DNA from: Candidatus Woesearchaeota archaeon
GTDB lineage: Archaea; Nanobdellota; Nanobdellia; Woesearchaeales; JACPBV01
Direction of reading: 5' to 3'
Length of the DNA stretch: 16,448 bases
Assembly: GCA_016180165.1 (NCBI GenBank)
Contig: JACPBU010000007.1
Coordinates: 1 to 16,448 of the forward strand
The notes below the pieces were generated by a model. The model had not been told where the DNA came from, ran no database searches, and saw only the letters and a program-made list of their open reading frames with translations. The position numbers were made by a program, and so were the translations under genes. Numbering within the stretch: position 1 is the stretch's first letter; every line of letters begins with the position of its first letter. Of this stretch, positions 1 to 6,317 are shown one piece after another.

Positions 1-46
1 TAATAGCAAATCTCGTTAATTATCGAAATATTGCGAGATTTTCTAG

Positions 47-95
47 TATAGTAAATCACCTTTTGGATTTTCGAGAATTTCGGTGATTTACTATA
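47..95. repeat. Perfect 14-bp inverted repeat (hairpin)
   Basis: Positions 47-60 (TATAGTAAATCACC) are perfectly complementary to 82-95, with a 21-nt AT-rich loop. A second, shorter inverted repeat lies just before it: 8-15 (AAATCTCG) pairs with 34-41. Together they fill most of the non-coding stretch 1-164. They could be a transcription end for a gene left of the window, or the edge of a small mobile or repeat element. No coding region is seen here. Confidence 0.6.
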
Positions 96-134
96 AAATA
101 ACTATTTTGATATGCTCATTGAAGTTACGATATT

Positions 135-143
135 ATTAAATAT
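135..143 (+). promoter_or_regulatory. Possible TATA box for the ATP-grasp gene
   Basis: ATTAAATAT is centred about 26 bp upstream of the GTG at 165, the spacing seen for other genes in the window. The surroundings are AT-rich, so the match is weak by itself. Confidence 0.35.
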
Positions 144-164
144 CCATACAAATTTTTTTGATTC

Positions 165-1148
165 GTGGTGAAACCAATCAAATCGGCCTGCTATCTCAGA
201 TGGAATCCTGCCTATATTGCTTACAGTCGGCTTTCTCCAATTCAACGCGAACGGGAAGATGAAATTGCTACGATAAAAGGATTGGAAATTCCGTTCACCT
301 ATATTCCCCTCACCCCCCTTAGAGGGCCAGGGCAAGAACATCTGAAAATTGTTGAGGAGTATAAACCTCATGGGATGCCCGGATATTTTCCCCGAGAGAT
401 AACCTCACTCGAAGGCCACGCTGTTTTTCCAAGATCGTTTATCGGGTTTACACGCCTTGTCCTTGAAGCGATTGTTAAGATAGGGGGGCAGCCAATTGTT
501 TCCCTCAATGAGTTTAACAGGCAGCAACGATGGCCGGAGCTTGTTTCAGAAGAATACCTGAAACGTGAAATGGCTATAACGACGGTAGAACATCTTCCGG
601 AGATGGCTCCCCAATATGCCAGTGATGGGGCAGTATTCGTAAAGTTATTAGAAAAATCCATAAGACTCAACCATCTCCCCAACCATGGCGCCGTTGCCCA
701 GCTTGAGGCCGTAGTAAGCGCCGAACAAAAAGGGATTCCCTTTCAAAGAAAGCCGGGAGCTGGCCTTGGGACATTTGAAAAAGATGATTTTATTGCTGTT
801 TCTCCCCAAGACGAGGTTATTCTTTCAAATCCCCTTCATCTTCAGTTAGATGACTCCAAAAGCGGAACTCTGGAATACCGATTTTGGGTTTTTGATGGAG
901 AGGTAATTGCCTATTCCCGCTATGGGGGGCCTTCTGAGGGGTTTATTCCTGATGCAGTTCACCTTTTTGCACATAAATTTATTGAGAGCCATAAAAACAG
1001 AATTGGGCCGCATTATGTATTGGATGTCGGGCAAACAACAGACAGGGGGGAAGCGGTAATTGAAATCAACGATGTTATGGAGGCAGGCGGCACCTCTAAA
1101 AACATCACAACTTGGCTTTTTGAGGCATTCCTTCGAATGAAAGGCTAA
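165..1148 (+). CDS. ATP-grasp domain protein (DUF4343-like)
   Basis: A 327-residue soluble protein whose C-terminal half resembles ATP-grasp ligases of the DUF4343 type. Visible marks are a strand-turn-strand segment near residue 237 (EYRFWVFDGEVIAYSRYGG) and, near residues 284-310, YVLDVG followed by VIEIND, the E-x-N arrangement that usually binds the metal and ATP phosphates. Known ATP-grasp enzymes form amide or peptide bonds through an acyl-phosphate; the substrate here cannot be told. GTG at 165 is used as start because an in-frame stop (TGA, 159-161) lies just upstream; GTG at 168 is an equal alternative and the first in-frame ATG comes only near residue 70. No Shine-Dalgarno is seen. 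It converges on the minus-strand CoA genes with 6 bp between stop codons. No partner gene suggests a pathway. Confidence 0.7.
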   Translation: MVKPIKSACYLRWNPAYIAYSRLSPIQREREDEIATIKGLEIPFTYIPLTPLRGPGQEHLKIVEEYKPHGMPGYFPREITSLEGHAVFPRSFIGFTRLVLEAIVKIGGQPIVSLNEFNRQQRWPELVSEEYLKREMAITTVEHLPEMAPQYASDGAVFVKLLEKSIRLNHLPNHGAVAQLEAVVSAEQKGIPFQRKPGAGLGTFEKDDFIAVSPQDEVILSNPLHLQLDDSKSGTLEYRFWVFDGEVIAYSRYGGPSEGFIPDAVHLFAHKFIESHKNRIGPHYVLDVGQTTDRGEAVIEINDVMEAGGTSKNITTWLFEAFLRMKG

Positions 1149-1154
1149 TTGAGA

Positions 1155-1799
1155 TTAATTTTTTTTTTGCTTTTTCACTTCTTTCACTAGCAGCGGCATC
1201 GCCCTCACAATGTTGTCCTGGATGTTTATTGTCGCTGATTTTGCTGTCCTGGACATGGGGTTTAAATCTATGGAGATGACTTTTTTTTTCATCTTTATCA
1301 GCGCCTGGCACCTGTCGCCGTCTTCCAGCGGGACAAAGACAAGCCCTGCTTTGGCGATGCCGTTTTCACTGCAGAATCTCCTGTTTGAGGCGATGAATTT
1401 TATCCTGCCTTTGTTGGGCAACAAGACTTCTTTTGCGCCGTGCCTTTTGAGACAGGCTGCAATCTTCCTTTCACGGCTTTTCGAGGGATGGAAGATGTTT
1501 ACCTCAAGCCTGGCGGGAATCGCTTTGGAAAGCTGGACAAGCTCTTTCGGGCAGAGGGCTGCGGCATTTCCGTTGACGCTGATGATGGGGCGTTTTGCCT
1601 TTAAAAGCAGTTTCGCAGCTTTCCTTATCTGCTGCTTCGCTTTCCTTGTGGTCTTTTCACCGACGAGATAATCAAACGCCTCACCTCTCCCATGCGCAAG
1701 AAGGCCGTGCATTGAGGCTATTCCCTGAGCTACCCCCTTTACTATGCGCTCCCGAATCATCAAAGAAAGATACCTCGGATGGGATTTTGGGACGCTCAT
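1155..1799 (-). CDS. 4-phosphopantoate--beta-alanine ligase (archaeal phosphopantothenate synthetase)
   Basis: Archaeal phosphopantothenate synthetase (DUF137/COG1701 family), which joins 4-phosphopantoate to beta-alanine with ATP to give 4'-phosphopantothenate, an intermediate of CoA. The 214-residue reading shows the family signatures: PKSHPRYLSLMIRE at the N-terminus, HGLLAHGRGEAFDYL at about 31-45, SVNGNAAAL, VPLEDGDRC, and IDLNPMSRTAKSATI followed by DNIVRA near the C-terminus. The ATG at 1797-1799 is chosen because homologues begin at this PKSHPRY segment; the frame stays open up to 2015 but the extra residues look non-coding and run into the upstream gene. It is somewhat shorter than the usual ~250 residues. 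The preceding step, pantoate kinase, is encoded 0.9 kb upstream on the same strand. A weak TATA-like stretch lies near 1823-1832. Confidence 0.9.
   Translation of the reverse strand: MSVPKSHPRYLSLMIRERIVKGVAQGIASMHGLLAHGRGEAFDYLVGEKTTRKAKQQIRKAAKLLLKAKRPIISVNGNAAALCPKELVQLSKAIPARLEVNIFHPSKSRERKIAACLKRHGAKEVLLPNKGRIKFIASNRRFCSENGIAKAGLVFVPLEDGDRCQALIKMKKKVISIDLNPMSRTAKSATINIQDNIVRAMPLLVKEVKKQKKN
1159..1168 (+). terminator. Oligo-T terminator of the ATP-grasp gene
   Basis: Ten consecutive T residues begin 11 bp after the + strand stop codon, the usual archaeal termination signal. The run lies inside the 3' end of the convergent gene, where it encodes its lysine-rich C-terminal tail. Confidence 0.5.
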
Positions 1800-1938
1800 A
1801 AGCGAGCTTAAGAATGGAGGTTGTTTATGAATTTTCCTATTCTCAGTTTTATTCCCCCAGTGCCCTCTTCCCTGCAACAGCTGCTGTTTTAACCGCTGGC
1901 TATTTTTTGGGGTGAGAATGTCCAATGCCTGAACCAAG

Positions 1939-2571
1939 TCATTTGTTGGGGCTGTAGTCATCCAGGAAAGAAAAACCACCTTCGACAGGGAATTCGCCAA
2001 GCGAGGTGAGACCAAAGTTCATCACTGCTGTACCGGTAATCAATGAGCCACCGGGAAGGAACAGGTCCTGGGCAACCTTTTTTCCGTCGAAGAAAATTGC
2101 CTGGCCCCTGCCAGCCCTAAAAGTGTATTTAACTTCGTGCTGGCTCCCATCAAGAAGGTTAACCTGGCCCGAACGAATGAAAGGGCTCCCTCCCTCGAGA
2201 ACACCATCAAGGAGGTTATATCGGAGCAACACCGAGGGTATGATCTTTGACTCAAAGAAGACAATATATTTTGGAACTTTGTGGAACTGTTCCACCAGCT
2301 TTATCGGGTCAATCCTTACCTTGAGGATAAACAGCCCCTGTTCAGAGCCAGGAAAGTCACCATCGATATTCAGGTAGACATTGGCATTCTGATCGATAGC
2401 TTTCTTATTCACTTCGCCCTGAATCAATGGTTCCGGGGCGCCATCAGCACCCATAGCTTTATTCTTAAGAAGAGATACCGCAACAACTAACCCTAACAGG
2501 AGGAGGATGACTATTATCTTTTTTTCATTAGGCCTGCCGAGCTGAATGCCTTTTTTCTTTTTGCGCATCAT
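1939..2571 (-). CDS. Membrane-anchored LamG-like (concanavalin-fold) protein
   Basis: A 210-residue protein with a lysine-rich N-terminus (MMRKKKK), one hydrophobic segment at about residues 18-36, and a beta-rich remainder. The segment DGSQHEVKYTFRAGRG followed by IFFDGKKVAQD resembles the LamG/concanavalin pattern in which 'DG-x-WHxV' precedes a strand with 'yvDG'. I infer a type II or signal-anchored protein exposing a lectin-like domain outside the cell; the ligand is unknown. It sits between the two CoA genes on the same strand but has its own promoter (TATA at 2601-2608) and no obvious link to CoA. Either of two adjacent ATGs (2571 or 2568) may be used. The family call is by pattern only. 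Confidence 0.6.
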   Translation of the reverse strand: MMRKKKKGIQLGRPNEKKIIVILLLLGLVVAVSLLKNKAMGADGAPEPLIQGEVNKKAIDQNANVYLNIDGDFPGSEQGLFILKVRIDPIKLVEQFHKVPKYIVFFESKIIPSVLLRYNLLDGVLEGGSPFIRSGQVNLLDGSQHEVKYTFRAGRGQAIFFDGKKVAQDLFLPGGSLITGTAVMNFGLTSLGEFPVEGGFSFLDDYSPNK

Positions 2572-2600
2572 CTTTCTCAGCTGTCCAGAGAGTGGCTAGT

Positions 2601-2608
2601 ATAAAAAG
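2601..2608 (-). promoter_or_regulatory. TATA box for the LamG-like gene
   Basis: The minus strand reads TTTTTATA here, centred about 33 bp upstream of the ATG at 2571, which would give a leader of only a few nucleotides. Confidence 0.5.
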
Positions 2609-2685
2609 ATTGCTGAATTCGGTGCTATGCAGGATTCGGCTCCTAGTACCTCTTCATGCGATCACAAAAAGGCAATACCCCTATT

Positions 2686-3522
2686 TCAAGATTTAGGCTT
2701 ATCCATCACTCTTGCTCCAAGCCTGCTGCTCTGAAGAACCTTGGAACCATTGAAAGGGATTGTTGAGATGATGCTTTTTCCCAGCATATTCATCGCTGCA
2801 GAGCCTCCCTTCGACTCAATATCTTTTATAGAGGATATCAGTTTTGGGTCTTTAAGAAGACCGGCCGCACTTGCAAACTCCTTTCCGATCCGGAAGATAG
2901 AATCGTAGCTGGGGGTATTTTCAAGGGAGTTAAACTTCCGGAATGCAACCCTGCAGGACCTGTTAATTTTCCCTGCCATCTTAGGGTCTGTGAGAGTTTT
3001 CATTGTGCTTATCGGCCCAAGGGAAGCGTAAAATAATCTTCTTTTGGGAACATCGATCTTTCTTGCAGCTAAGGGCTTTCCTTTTTTTTCCCTCACTAAA
3101 AATCCCCCAAGATATTCTGCAGTGACGCTTCCCAGGCCCGTCTTATGCATAACTTCGGCCCGGTGGGCAAGGAGCGCAAGGGCTTTCCTGCTATTCTTCA
3201 AGCCAAGCTCTTTATTGGCTGCAAGGACGGCTGCAAGGGCGCATGCTCCGCTCATGCCATAGCCGCAGCCTAAAGGAAGCTCGGTGGTGATGGCAACCTC
3301 CACTGGATGGCCTGATAACAGATTCAACGCTGTCTTTACCGTCGGAAAGCGTTTCTTTCTTCCATCCACCCTGATTATCATCTTTTCAGATCTTTTTGCA
3401 ATTGCCCAAGCCCCCCTGCTGACTGCAAAACTGACGCCGATTGAACACATCTTCATCGGATCCTTATTTTTTACAATGCCAAAAAAGAGGGTGATGTTGC
3501 CGGGGGAGAATGCGGAAGCCAT
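2686..3522 (-). CDS. Pantoate kinase (GHMP kinase superfamily)
   Basis: Archaeal pantoate kinase (COG1829), which phosphorylates pantoate with ATP to 4-phosphopantoate, the substrate of the synthetase at 1155-1799. In the 278-residue reading from ATG 3522, the N-terminal AFSPGNITLFF, the GHMP phosphate-binding loop PLGCGYGMSGACALA (83-97) and the C-terminal GGSAAMNMLGKSIIS are plain. The motif usually written TGLGDV is TGLGSV here, with Ser 132 in place of Asp. An in-frame ATG at 3537 would add five residues (MIYRI), but the TATA box at 3545-3552 places transcription start close to 3522 and homologues begin near MASAFSPG, so 3522 is preferred. It is divergent from tRNA-Ile. A bacterial CoaA/PanK role is unlikely given the motifs. 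Confidence 0.88.
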   Translation of the reverse strand: MASAFSPGNITLFFGIVKNKDPMKMCSIGVSFAVSRGAWAIAKRSEKMIIRVDGRKKRFPTVKTALNLLSGHPVEVAITTELPLGCGYGMSGACALAAVLAANKELGLKNSRKALALLAHRAEVMHKTGLGSVTAEYLGGFLVREKKGKPLAARKIDVPKRRLFYASLGPISTMKTLTDPKMAGKINRSCRVAFRKFNSLENTPSYDSIFRIGKEFASAAGLLKDPKLISSIKDIESKGGSAAMNMLGKSIISTIPFNGSKVLQSSRLGARVMDKPKS

Positions 3523-3544
3523 AATTCTATAAATCATACCTCAC

Positions 3545-3552
3545 TATAAAAA
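3545..3552 (-). promoter_or_regulatory. TATA box for pantoate kinase
   Basis: The minus strand reads CTTTTTATAG around this site, centred 26-27 bp upstream of the ATG at 3522. The spacing argues for a leaderless transcript from that ATG, not the ATG at 3537. Confidence 0.55.
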
Positions 3553-3610
3553 GTTTTGCGCTTTTTGTCATGGCGGGCAAAACTTCAGTTGACGGGAAAG
3601 ATGGCTAAAG

Positions 3611-3618
3611 TTTTAAAT
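3611..3618 (+). promoter_or_regulatory. TATA box for tRNA-Ile
   Basis: TTTTAAAT is centred about 30 bp upstream of the first base of the tRNA, the expected archaeal spacing. Confidence 0.6.
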
Positions 3619-3643
3619 AGCATCAGTATGTTCTACTCCCCAA

Positions 3644-3748
3644 GGGCCCGTAGCTCAGCCTGGTTTAGAGCGCCGGTCTTATATGACCATCGTCGGCAAC
3701 ACAATCTAAGACAGCCGGCGGTCACGAGTTCAAATCTCGCCGGGCCCA
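3644..3748 (+). tRNA. tRNA-Ile (anticodon UAU), one intron
   Basis: Acceptor strands GGGCCCG (3644-3650) and CGGGCCC (3741-3747) pair fully, with discriminator A3748 and no encoded CCA. The D-stem is GCTC/GAGC with an 11-nt loop and the T-loop is TTCAAAT. The anticodon stem CCGGT (3673-3677)/GCCGG (3714-3718) encloses 36 nt. A canonical BHB folds: central helix CTTA (3678-3681)/TAAG (3707-3710), bulges TAT (3682-3684) and ACA (3711-3713). Cutting after the second base of each bulge removes 3684-3712 (29 nt) at position 37/38 and leaves loop CTTATAA, anticodon TAT. The mature length is 76 nt. The sequence otherwise resembles archaeal tRNA-Ile(GAU). One A-C mismatch (3724/3740) sits at the base of the T-stem. 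Most archaea read AUA with a modified CAU tRNA, so UAU is unusual. Confidence 0.88.
3684..3712 (+). other. tRNA-Ile intron (37/38)
   Basis: A 29-nt intron set by the BHB motif; the inner helix next to the 5' bulge is weak (two pairs, GA/TC). Confidence 0.8.
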
Positions 3749-3805
3749 TATTTTATATTTAAGTTCTGGAGATGAAAAGGCAGGTATTTCTAGGGGGAGT
3801 TAAAA

Positions 3806-3920
3806 AAATTTAACAACAACAAAGGGCTCGACGGTCAAAATTTTCTGCCGAAAATTTTGCCCTGCTCGGGCACCCCGATGGGGCGACCCCCGCCCTCGCC
3901 TCGCCATTGTTGTTAAATTT
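3806..3920. repeat. Non-coding island bounded by a 14-bp inverted repeat
   Basis: Positions 3806-3819 (AAATTTAACAACAA) are perfectly complementary to 3907-3920. Inside lie a perfect 10-bp hairpin, CAAAATTTTC (3836-3845)/GAAAATTTTG (3850-3859) with loop TGCC, and a short CCCC-GAT-GGGG hairpin (3873-3883). The interior is GC-rich while the ends are AT-rich. It fills most of the 256-bp gap between the two tRNA genes; no ORF or known RNA is recognised. The CCCCGATGGGG hairpin also occurs, in reverse complement, at 7177-7187. Confidence 0.6.
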
Positions 3921-3970
3921 CTTTTCCAAAATCCCACGGACCGGTTAATTAATCTTCATTATTGCAAAGG

Positions 3971-3978
3971 TTTTAAAA
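3971..3978 (+). promoter_or_regulatory. TATA box for tRNA-Glu
   Basis: TTTTAAAA is centred about 30 bp upstream of the tRNA 5' end, the same spacing as for tRNA-Ile. Confidence 0.6.
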
Positions 3979-4044
3979 CAGAATCTTTCTTCTTAATGGA
4001 AATTGCCCCTGTGGTGTAGCCCGGCCAAGCATAAAGCCCTTTCG

Positions 4045-4069
4045 TGGCTCGGTGATTATGGCCAAGGAG
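4045..4069 (+). other. tRNA-Glu intron 1 (37/38)
   Basis: A 25-nt intron with a canonical BHB: two 3-nt bulges separated by a 4-bp helix. Confidence 0.85.
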
Positions 4070-4090
4070 AGGCTTTGACACGGGTTCAAA

Positions 4091-4122
4091 CAGCAATAAG
4101 CTAAATCCTTATGCTTTGAAAG
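4091..4122 (+). other. tRNA-Glu intron 2 (T-loop, 59/60)
   Basis: A 32-nt intron in the T-loop. Its ends form a 3-nt bulge on each side of helix TTCA/TGAA, and its body folds into an 8-bp hairpin with one bulged A and loop CTAAATC. Confidence 0.85.
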
Positions 4123-4137
4123 TCCCGTCGGGGGCAG

Positions 4138-4150
4138 TTTTTTATTTTTT
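4138..4150 (+). terminator. Oligo-T terminator after tRNA-Glu
   Basis: Two T6 runs separated by one A start 2 bp after the tRNA 3' end, ahead of the convergent helicase gene. Confidence 0.6.
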
Positions 4151-4170
4151 CTTCTAACTCTTTTTGTTGT

Positions 4171-6081
4171 TTAGAGAACATTCACTTCTTCCAGAAGCAG
4201 CCTTATCTTCTCATCTGCGCTTTCAAGCGCTACCGAGAGATCGTGGTTCATCGAAGCCCTCCTGATCTGCTGTATCCGGTCAAGCATCTGGCCGAAGAGG
4301 CGGATGATGTCCCCCTCTGAAAGGGTGGATAATTCAATGATATCGAAAAAACCCTTCCGGTCATAGCAAGGCTCAATCAAGGAGGCAAGGGCAGGGAGGC
4401 AGTCAAATTTCCGGTTCCGCCGCAGCTCGGGGTTCCTTCCAACAATATCCTTAATCGCTGAGACCTTAGGATAGCTCTTTGGAGCATAAAAACGGTCTTT
4501 CACCCTCGGCTCATAGACGATAACGGCAAGGAGAAGCATGAGCTGGAAATCATCGAACTCTTTCACCATCCCGGTGCCAAACAGCTCTGTTGTCAGGATC
4601 TCCTCGGAATAAATCTTGCTGGCAAACAACCCTTTCTCGTTGAGCCTTCCGTTCGCAAGGTATCCTGCCCTCTCCAGGCGCTTCACCATGTTCATAAAGC
4701 GAGTATGCATATCAAGCTTCCTTCCCCTGACCTGGAACTGGTAGGCCATAAAGCTCTGCCTCAAAATAATCTCGTTCTCCTCGGGAGAATGCAGGTTGAG
4801 CATGTTCAGGACGGTATTGACGCCAAGCTTGAACTGCGAATAGATGGGGTCGCTGTCTTTTGCCGTTATTTTTTTTATCTTCTCGAAATCTGCCATCTGC
4901 CTGTTGACCATGGAAACCACAAGGCCATGGGTGTCAATGCCTCTCCTGCCGGCACGGCCAGCCATCTGGAAATATTCCTTGGTGTTGAGGTAGCGGTGGC
5001 TGATGCCATCATACTTTCTCAATGAATCAAAGCAGACTGTCTTAGCCGGCATATTAATGCCCACAGCAAAGGTCTCGGTGGCGAAAAGAACTTTGATGAG
5101 GCCTTTTCCAAAAAGGTCTTCGACAAGGTTCTTAAGGGCAGGCAGCATACCTGCATGATGGAATGCTATCTGGCGGGGAAGCATCTGCCTCAATAATTTT
5201 GTTGCCTCTATCCGGTTAATCTCGGGAGGGGCGCGGGAAAGCTCATCTGCCATGATCACCGCAATCTCCCTGCTGAAAGGGTATGGGCGCCTTTTGAAAA
5301 GCTCAAATGCCTTATCCTCCGTGCCTTCACGGGAAAAGATAAAATAGAGGCAGGGTATATTGTCGGCAAGATCACCAATCAGGTCAACATGGGATGGAGA
5401 GGGTATCCTCACTTTCTTTTTCCTGCCACGCTCAAAGACATAGTTTGCATGGGGGTTCCGGCATGCCTTTTCAATCTCCTGAAGGGAGGCAATGCCCAGC
5501 TCAACGTCGTAAAACTTGTGCTCCAAAGGCACCACACGGTGGTCATTGATGACTGTATCTACCGCATGGCCCTTAATGGCTGCAATCCAGGAGGAAAGCT
5601 CTTTTGCATTGGGAATTGTGGCAGAGAGGCACAAGAACCTGACATGCGAGGGGCTGAAGATGAGGGATTCCTCCCACACATACCCTCGTTCAACATCGTT
5701 TATGTAATGGACCTCATCAAAAATTACAGCATGAACATCATCAATCTGCTTATCCTTTATCAGGACCATATTGCGGTAGATTTCAGTCGTCATGATAAGG
5801 ACGGGAGCCTGTGAGTCGATGACTAAATCTCCGGTCATCAGGCCTACCTTGCCCAATCCATACAGCCTCTTGAACTCCTTGAATTTCTGGTTGGACAAAG
5901 CCTTTATAGGTGCAGTGTAGATGACTTTTTTGTTGGCCTTCAGGCTGACATCAATGAGGTAATTTGCGATAAGGGTCTTCCCCGAGCCAGTCGGAGCAGA
6001 AACCACCACTGAATTGCCTTTCTCCAACGAATGAATTGCGTCTTCCTGAAATTTGTCCAGAACGAGGCCTAAATATTCCAT
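4171..6081 (-). CDS. Ski2/Mtr4-like DEVH-box RNA helicase
   Basis: A 636-residue superfamily 2 helicase of the Ski2-like group. Motifs in order: FQEDAI (Q-like), APTGSGKT (29-36, Walker A), TAPIKALSNQ (57-66), MTGD, MTTEIYRN, DEVH (122-125, Walker B), LSATIPNA (152-159), FATETFAVGINMPAKT (333-348) and QMAGRAGRRG (372-381, motif VI). The TETFA/GINMPA and DEVH forms are typical of Mtr4/Ski2 and not of Hel308 DNA repair helicases. The C-terminal ~200 residues are helical and DSHCT-like. It lacks room for the arch domain of eukaryotic Mtr4 (~1000 residues). Likely role: ATP-driven unwinding of RNA for decay or processing, perhaps with the exosome. The ATG at 6081 lies 27 bp from a palindromic TATA box (6104-6113), so the transcript is probably leaderless. 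It is a single-gene unit convergent with tRNA-Glu. Confidence 0.85.
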   Translation of the reverse strand: MEYLGLVLDKFQEDAIHSLEKGNSVVVSAPTGSGKTLIANYLIDVSLKANKKVIYTAPIKALSNQKFKEFKRLYGLGKVGLMTGDLVIDSQAPVLIMTTEIYRNMVLIKDKQIDDVHAVIFDEVHYINDVERGYVWEESLIFSPSHVRFLCLSATIPNAKELSSWIAAIKGHAVDTVINDHRVVPLEHKFYDVELGIASLQEIEKACRNPHANYVFERGRKKKVRIPSPSHVDLIGDLADNIPCLYFIFSREGTEDKAFELFKRRPYPFSREIAVIMADELSRAPPEINRIEATKLLRQMLPRQIAFHHAGMLPALKNLVEDLFGKGLIKVLFATETFAVGINMPAKTVCFDSLRKYDGISHRYLNTKEYFQMAGRAGRRGIDTHGLVVSMVNRQMADFEKIKKITAKDSDPIYSQFKLGVNTVLNMLNLHSPEENEIILRQSFMAYQFQVRGRKLDMHTRFMNMVKRLERAGYLANGRLNEKGLFASKIYSEEILTTELFGTGMVKEFDDFQLMLLLAVIVYEPRVKDRFYAPKSYPKVSAIKDIVGRNPELRRNRKFDCLPALASLIEPCYDRKGFFDIIELSTLSEGDIIRLFGQMLDRIQQIRRASMNHDLSVALESADEKIRLLLEEVNVL

Positions 6082-6103
6082 ATCGCAAAAATAGTCGAGG
6101 GTT

Positions 6104-6113
6104 ATTTATAAAT
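6104..6113 (-). promoter_or_regulatory. TATA box for the helicase gene
   Basis: ATTTATAAAT, a perfect palindrome, is centred 27-28 bp upstream of the helicase ATG. The stretch 6114-6264 holds nothing else that I recognise. Confidence 0.6.
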
Positions 6114-6266
6114 GCATGGGATGGAGAAAGCGCGAATATTTTCTGCCCCTGCAGACTTCTAGTTTCACTTTCCCTTTTGGCACCTCAGGAACAACGCCTT
6201 CAAGCATGCATTGGAAAAACTTTATCCTGCCCTTATATGGGCCAACTCCCTAAACTAACACAAAGC

Positions 6267-6275
6267 TTTTTAAAT
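6267..6275 (+). promoter_or_regulatory. TATA box for the eL41 gene
   Basis: TTTTTAAAT predicts a transcription start near 6298 and a leader of about 20 nt before the ATG at 6318. Confidence 0.5.
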
Positions 6276-6317
6276 GAAATGAAGTTTTTTCATATCCCGA
6301 ACAGTTAGAGAATCACT

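Larger units (their letters stand above)
4005..4136 (+). tRNA. tRNA-Glu (anticodon UUC), two introns including one in the T-loop
   Basis: Acceptor GCCCCTG (4005-4011)/CGGGGGC (4129-4135) pairs with one G-U; discriminator A4136; no CCA. D-stem GTGT/GCAT with loop AGCCCGGCCAA. Intron 1: anticodon stem AAGCC (4034-4038)/GGCTT (4071-4075), central helix CTTT (4039-4042)/AAGG (4064-4067), bulges CGT and AGA, inner helix GGC/GCC; removing 4045-4069 (25 nt, position 37/38) leaves loop CTTTCGA, anticodon TTC. Intron 2: T-stem ACGGG (4080-4084)/CCCGT (4124-4128), central helix TTCA (4085-4088)/TGAA (4117-4120), bulges AAC (4089-4091) and AGT (4121-4123), and an inner hairpin AGCA-TAAG/CTTA-TGCT; removing 4091-4122 (32 nt, position 59/60) leaves T-loop TTCAAAT. 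The mature length is 75 nt with a 4-nt variable loop, as usual for tRNA-Glu. Confidence 0.9.

Noticed and set aside
1800..2015. 72-codon upstream extension of phosphopantothenate synthetase
   Set aside because: Homologues begin at the PKSHPRY segment, and the extension would overlap the LamG-like gene.
5389..5814. 141-codon plus-strand frame inside the helicase
   Set aside because: It lies opposite the conserved helicase motifs and has no domain of its own.
6036..6308. 90-codon frame overlapping the helicase start
   Set aside because: It covers the helicase promoter and the eL41 promoter, and has no recognisable protein features.
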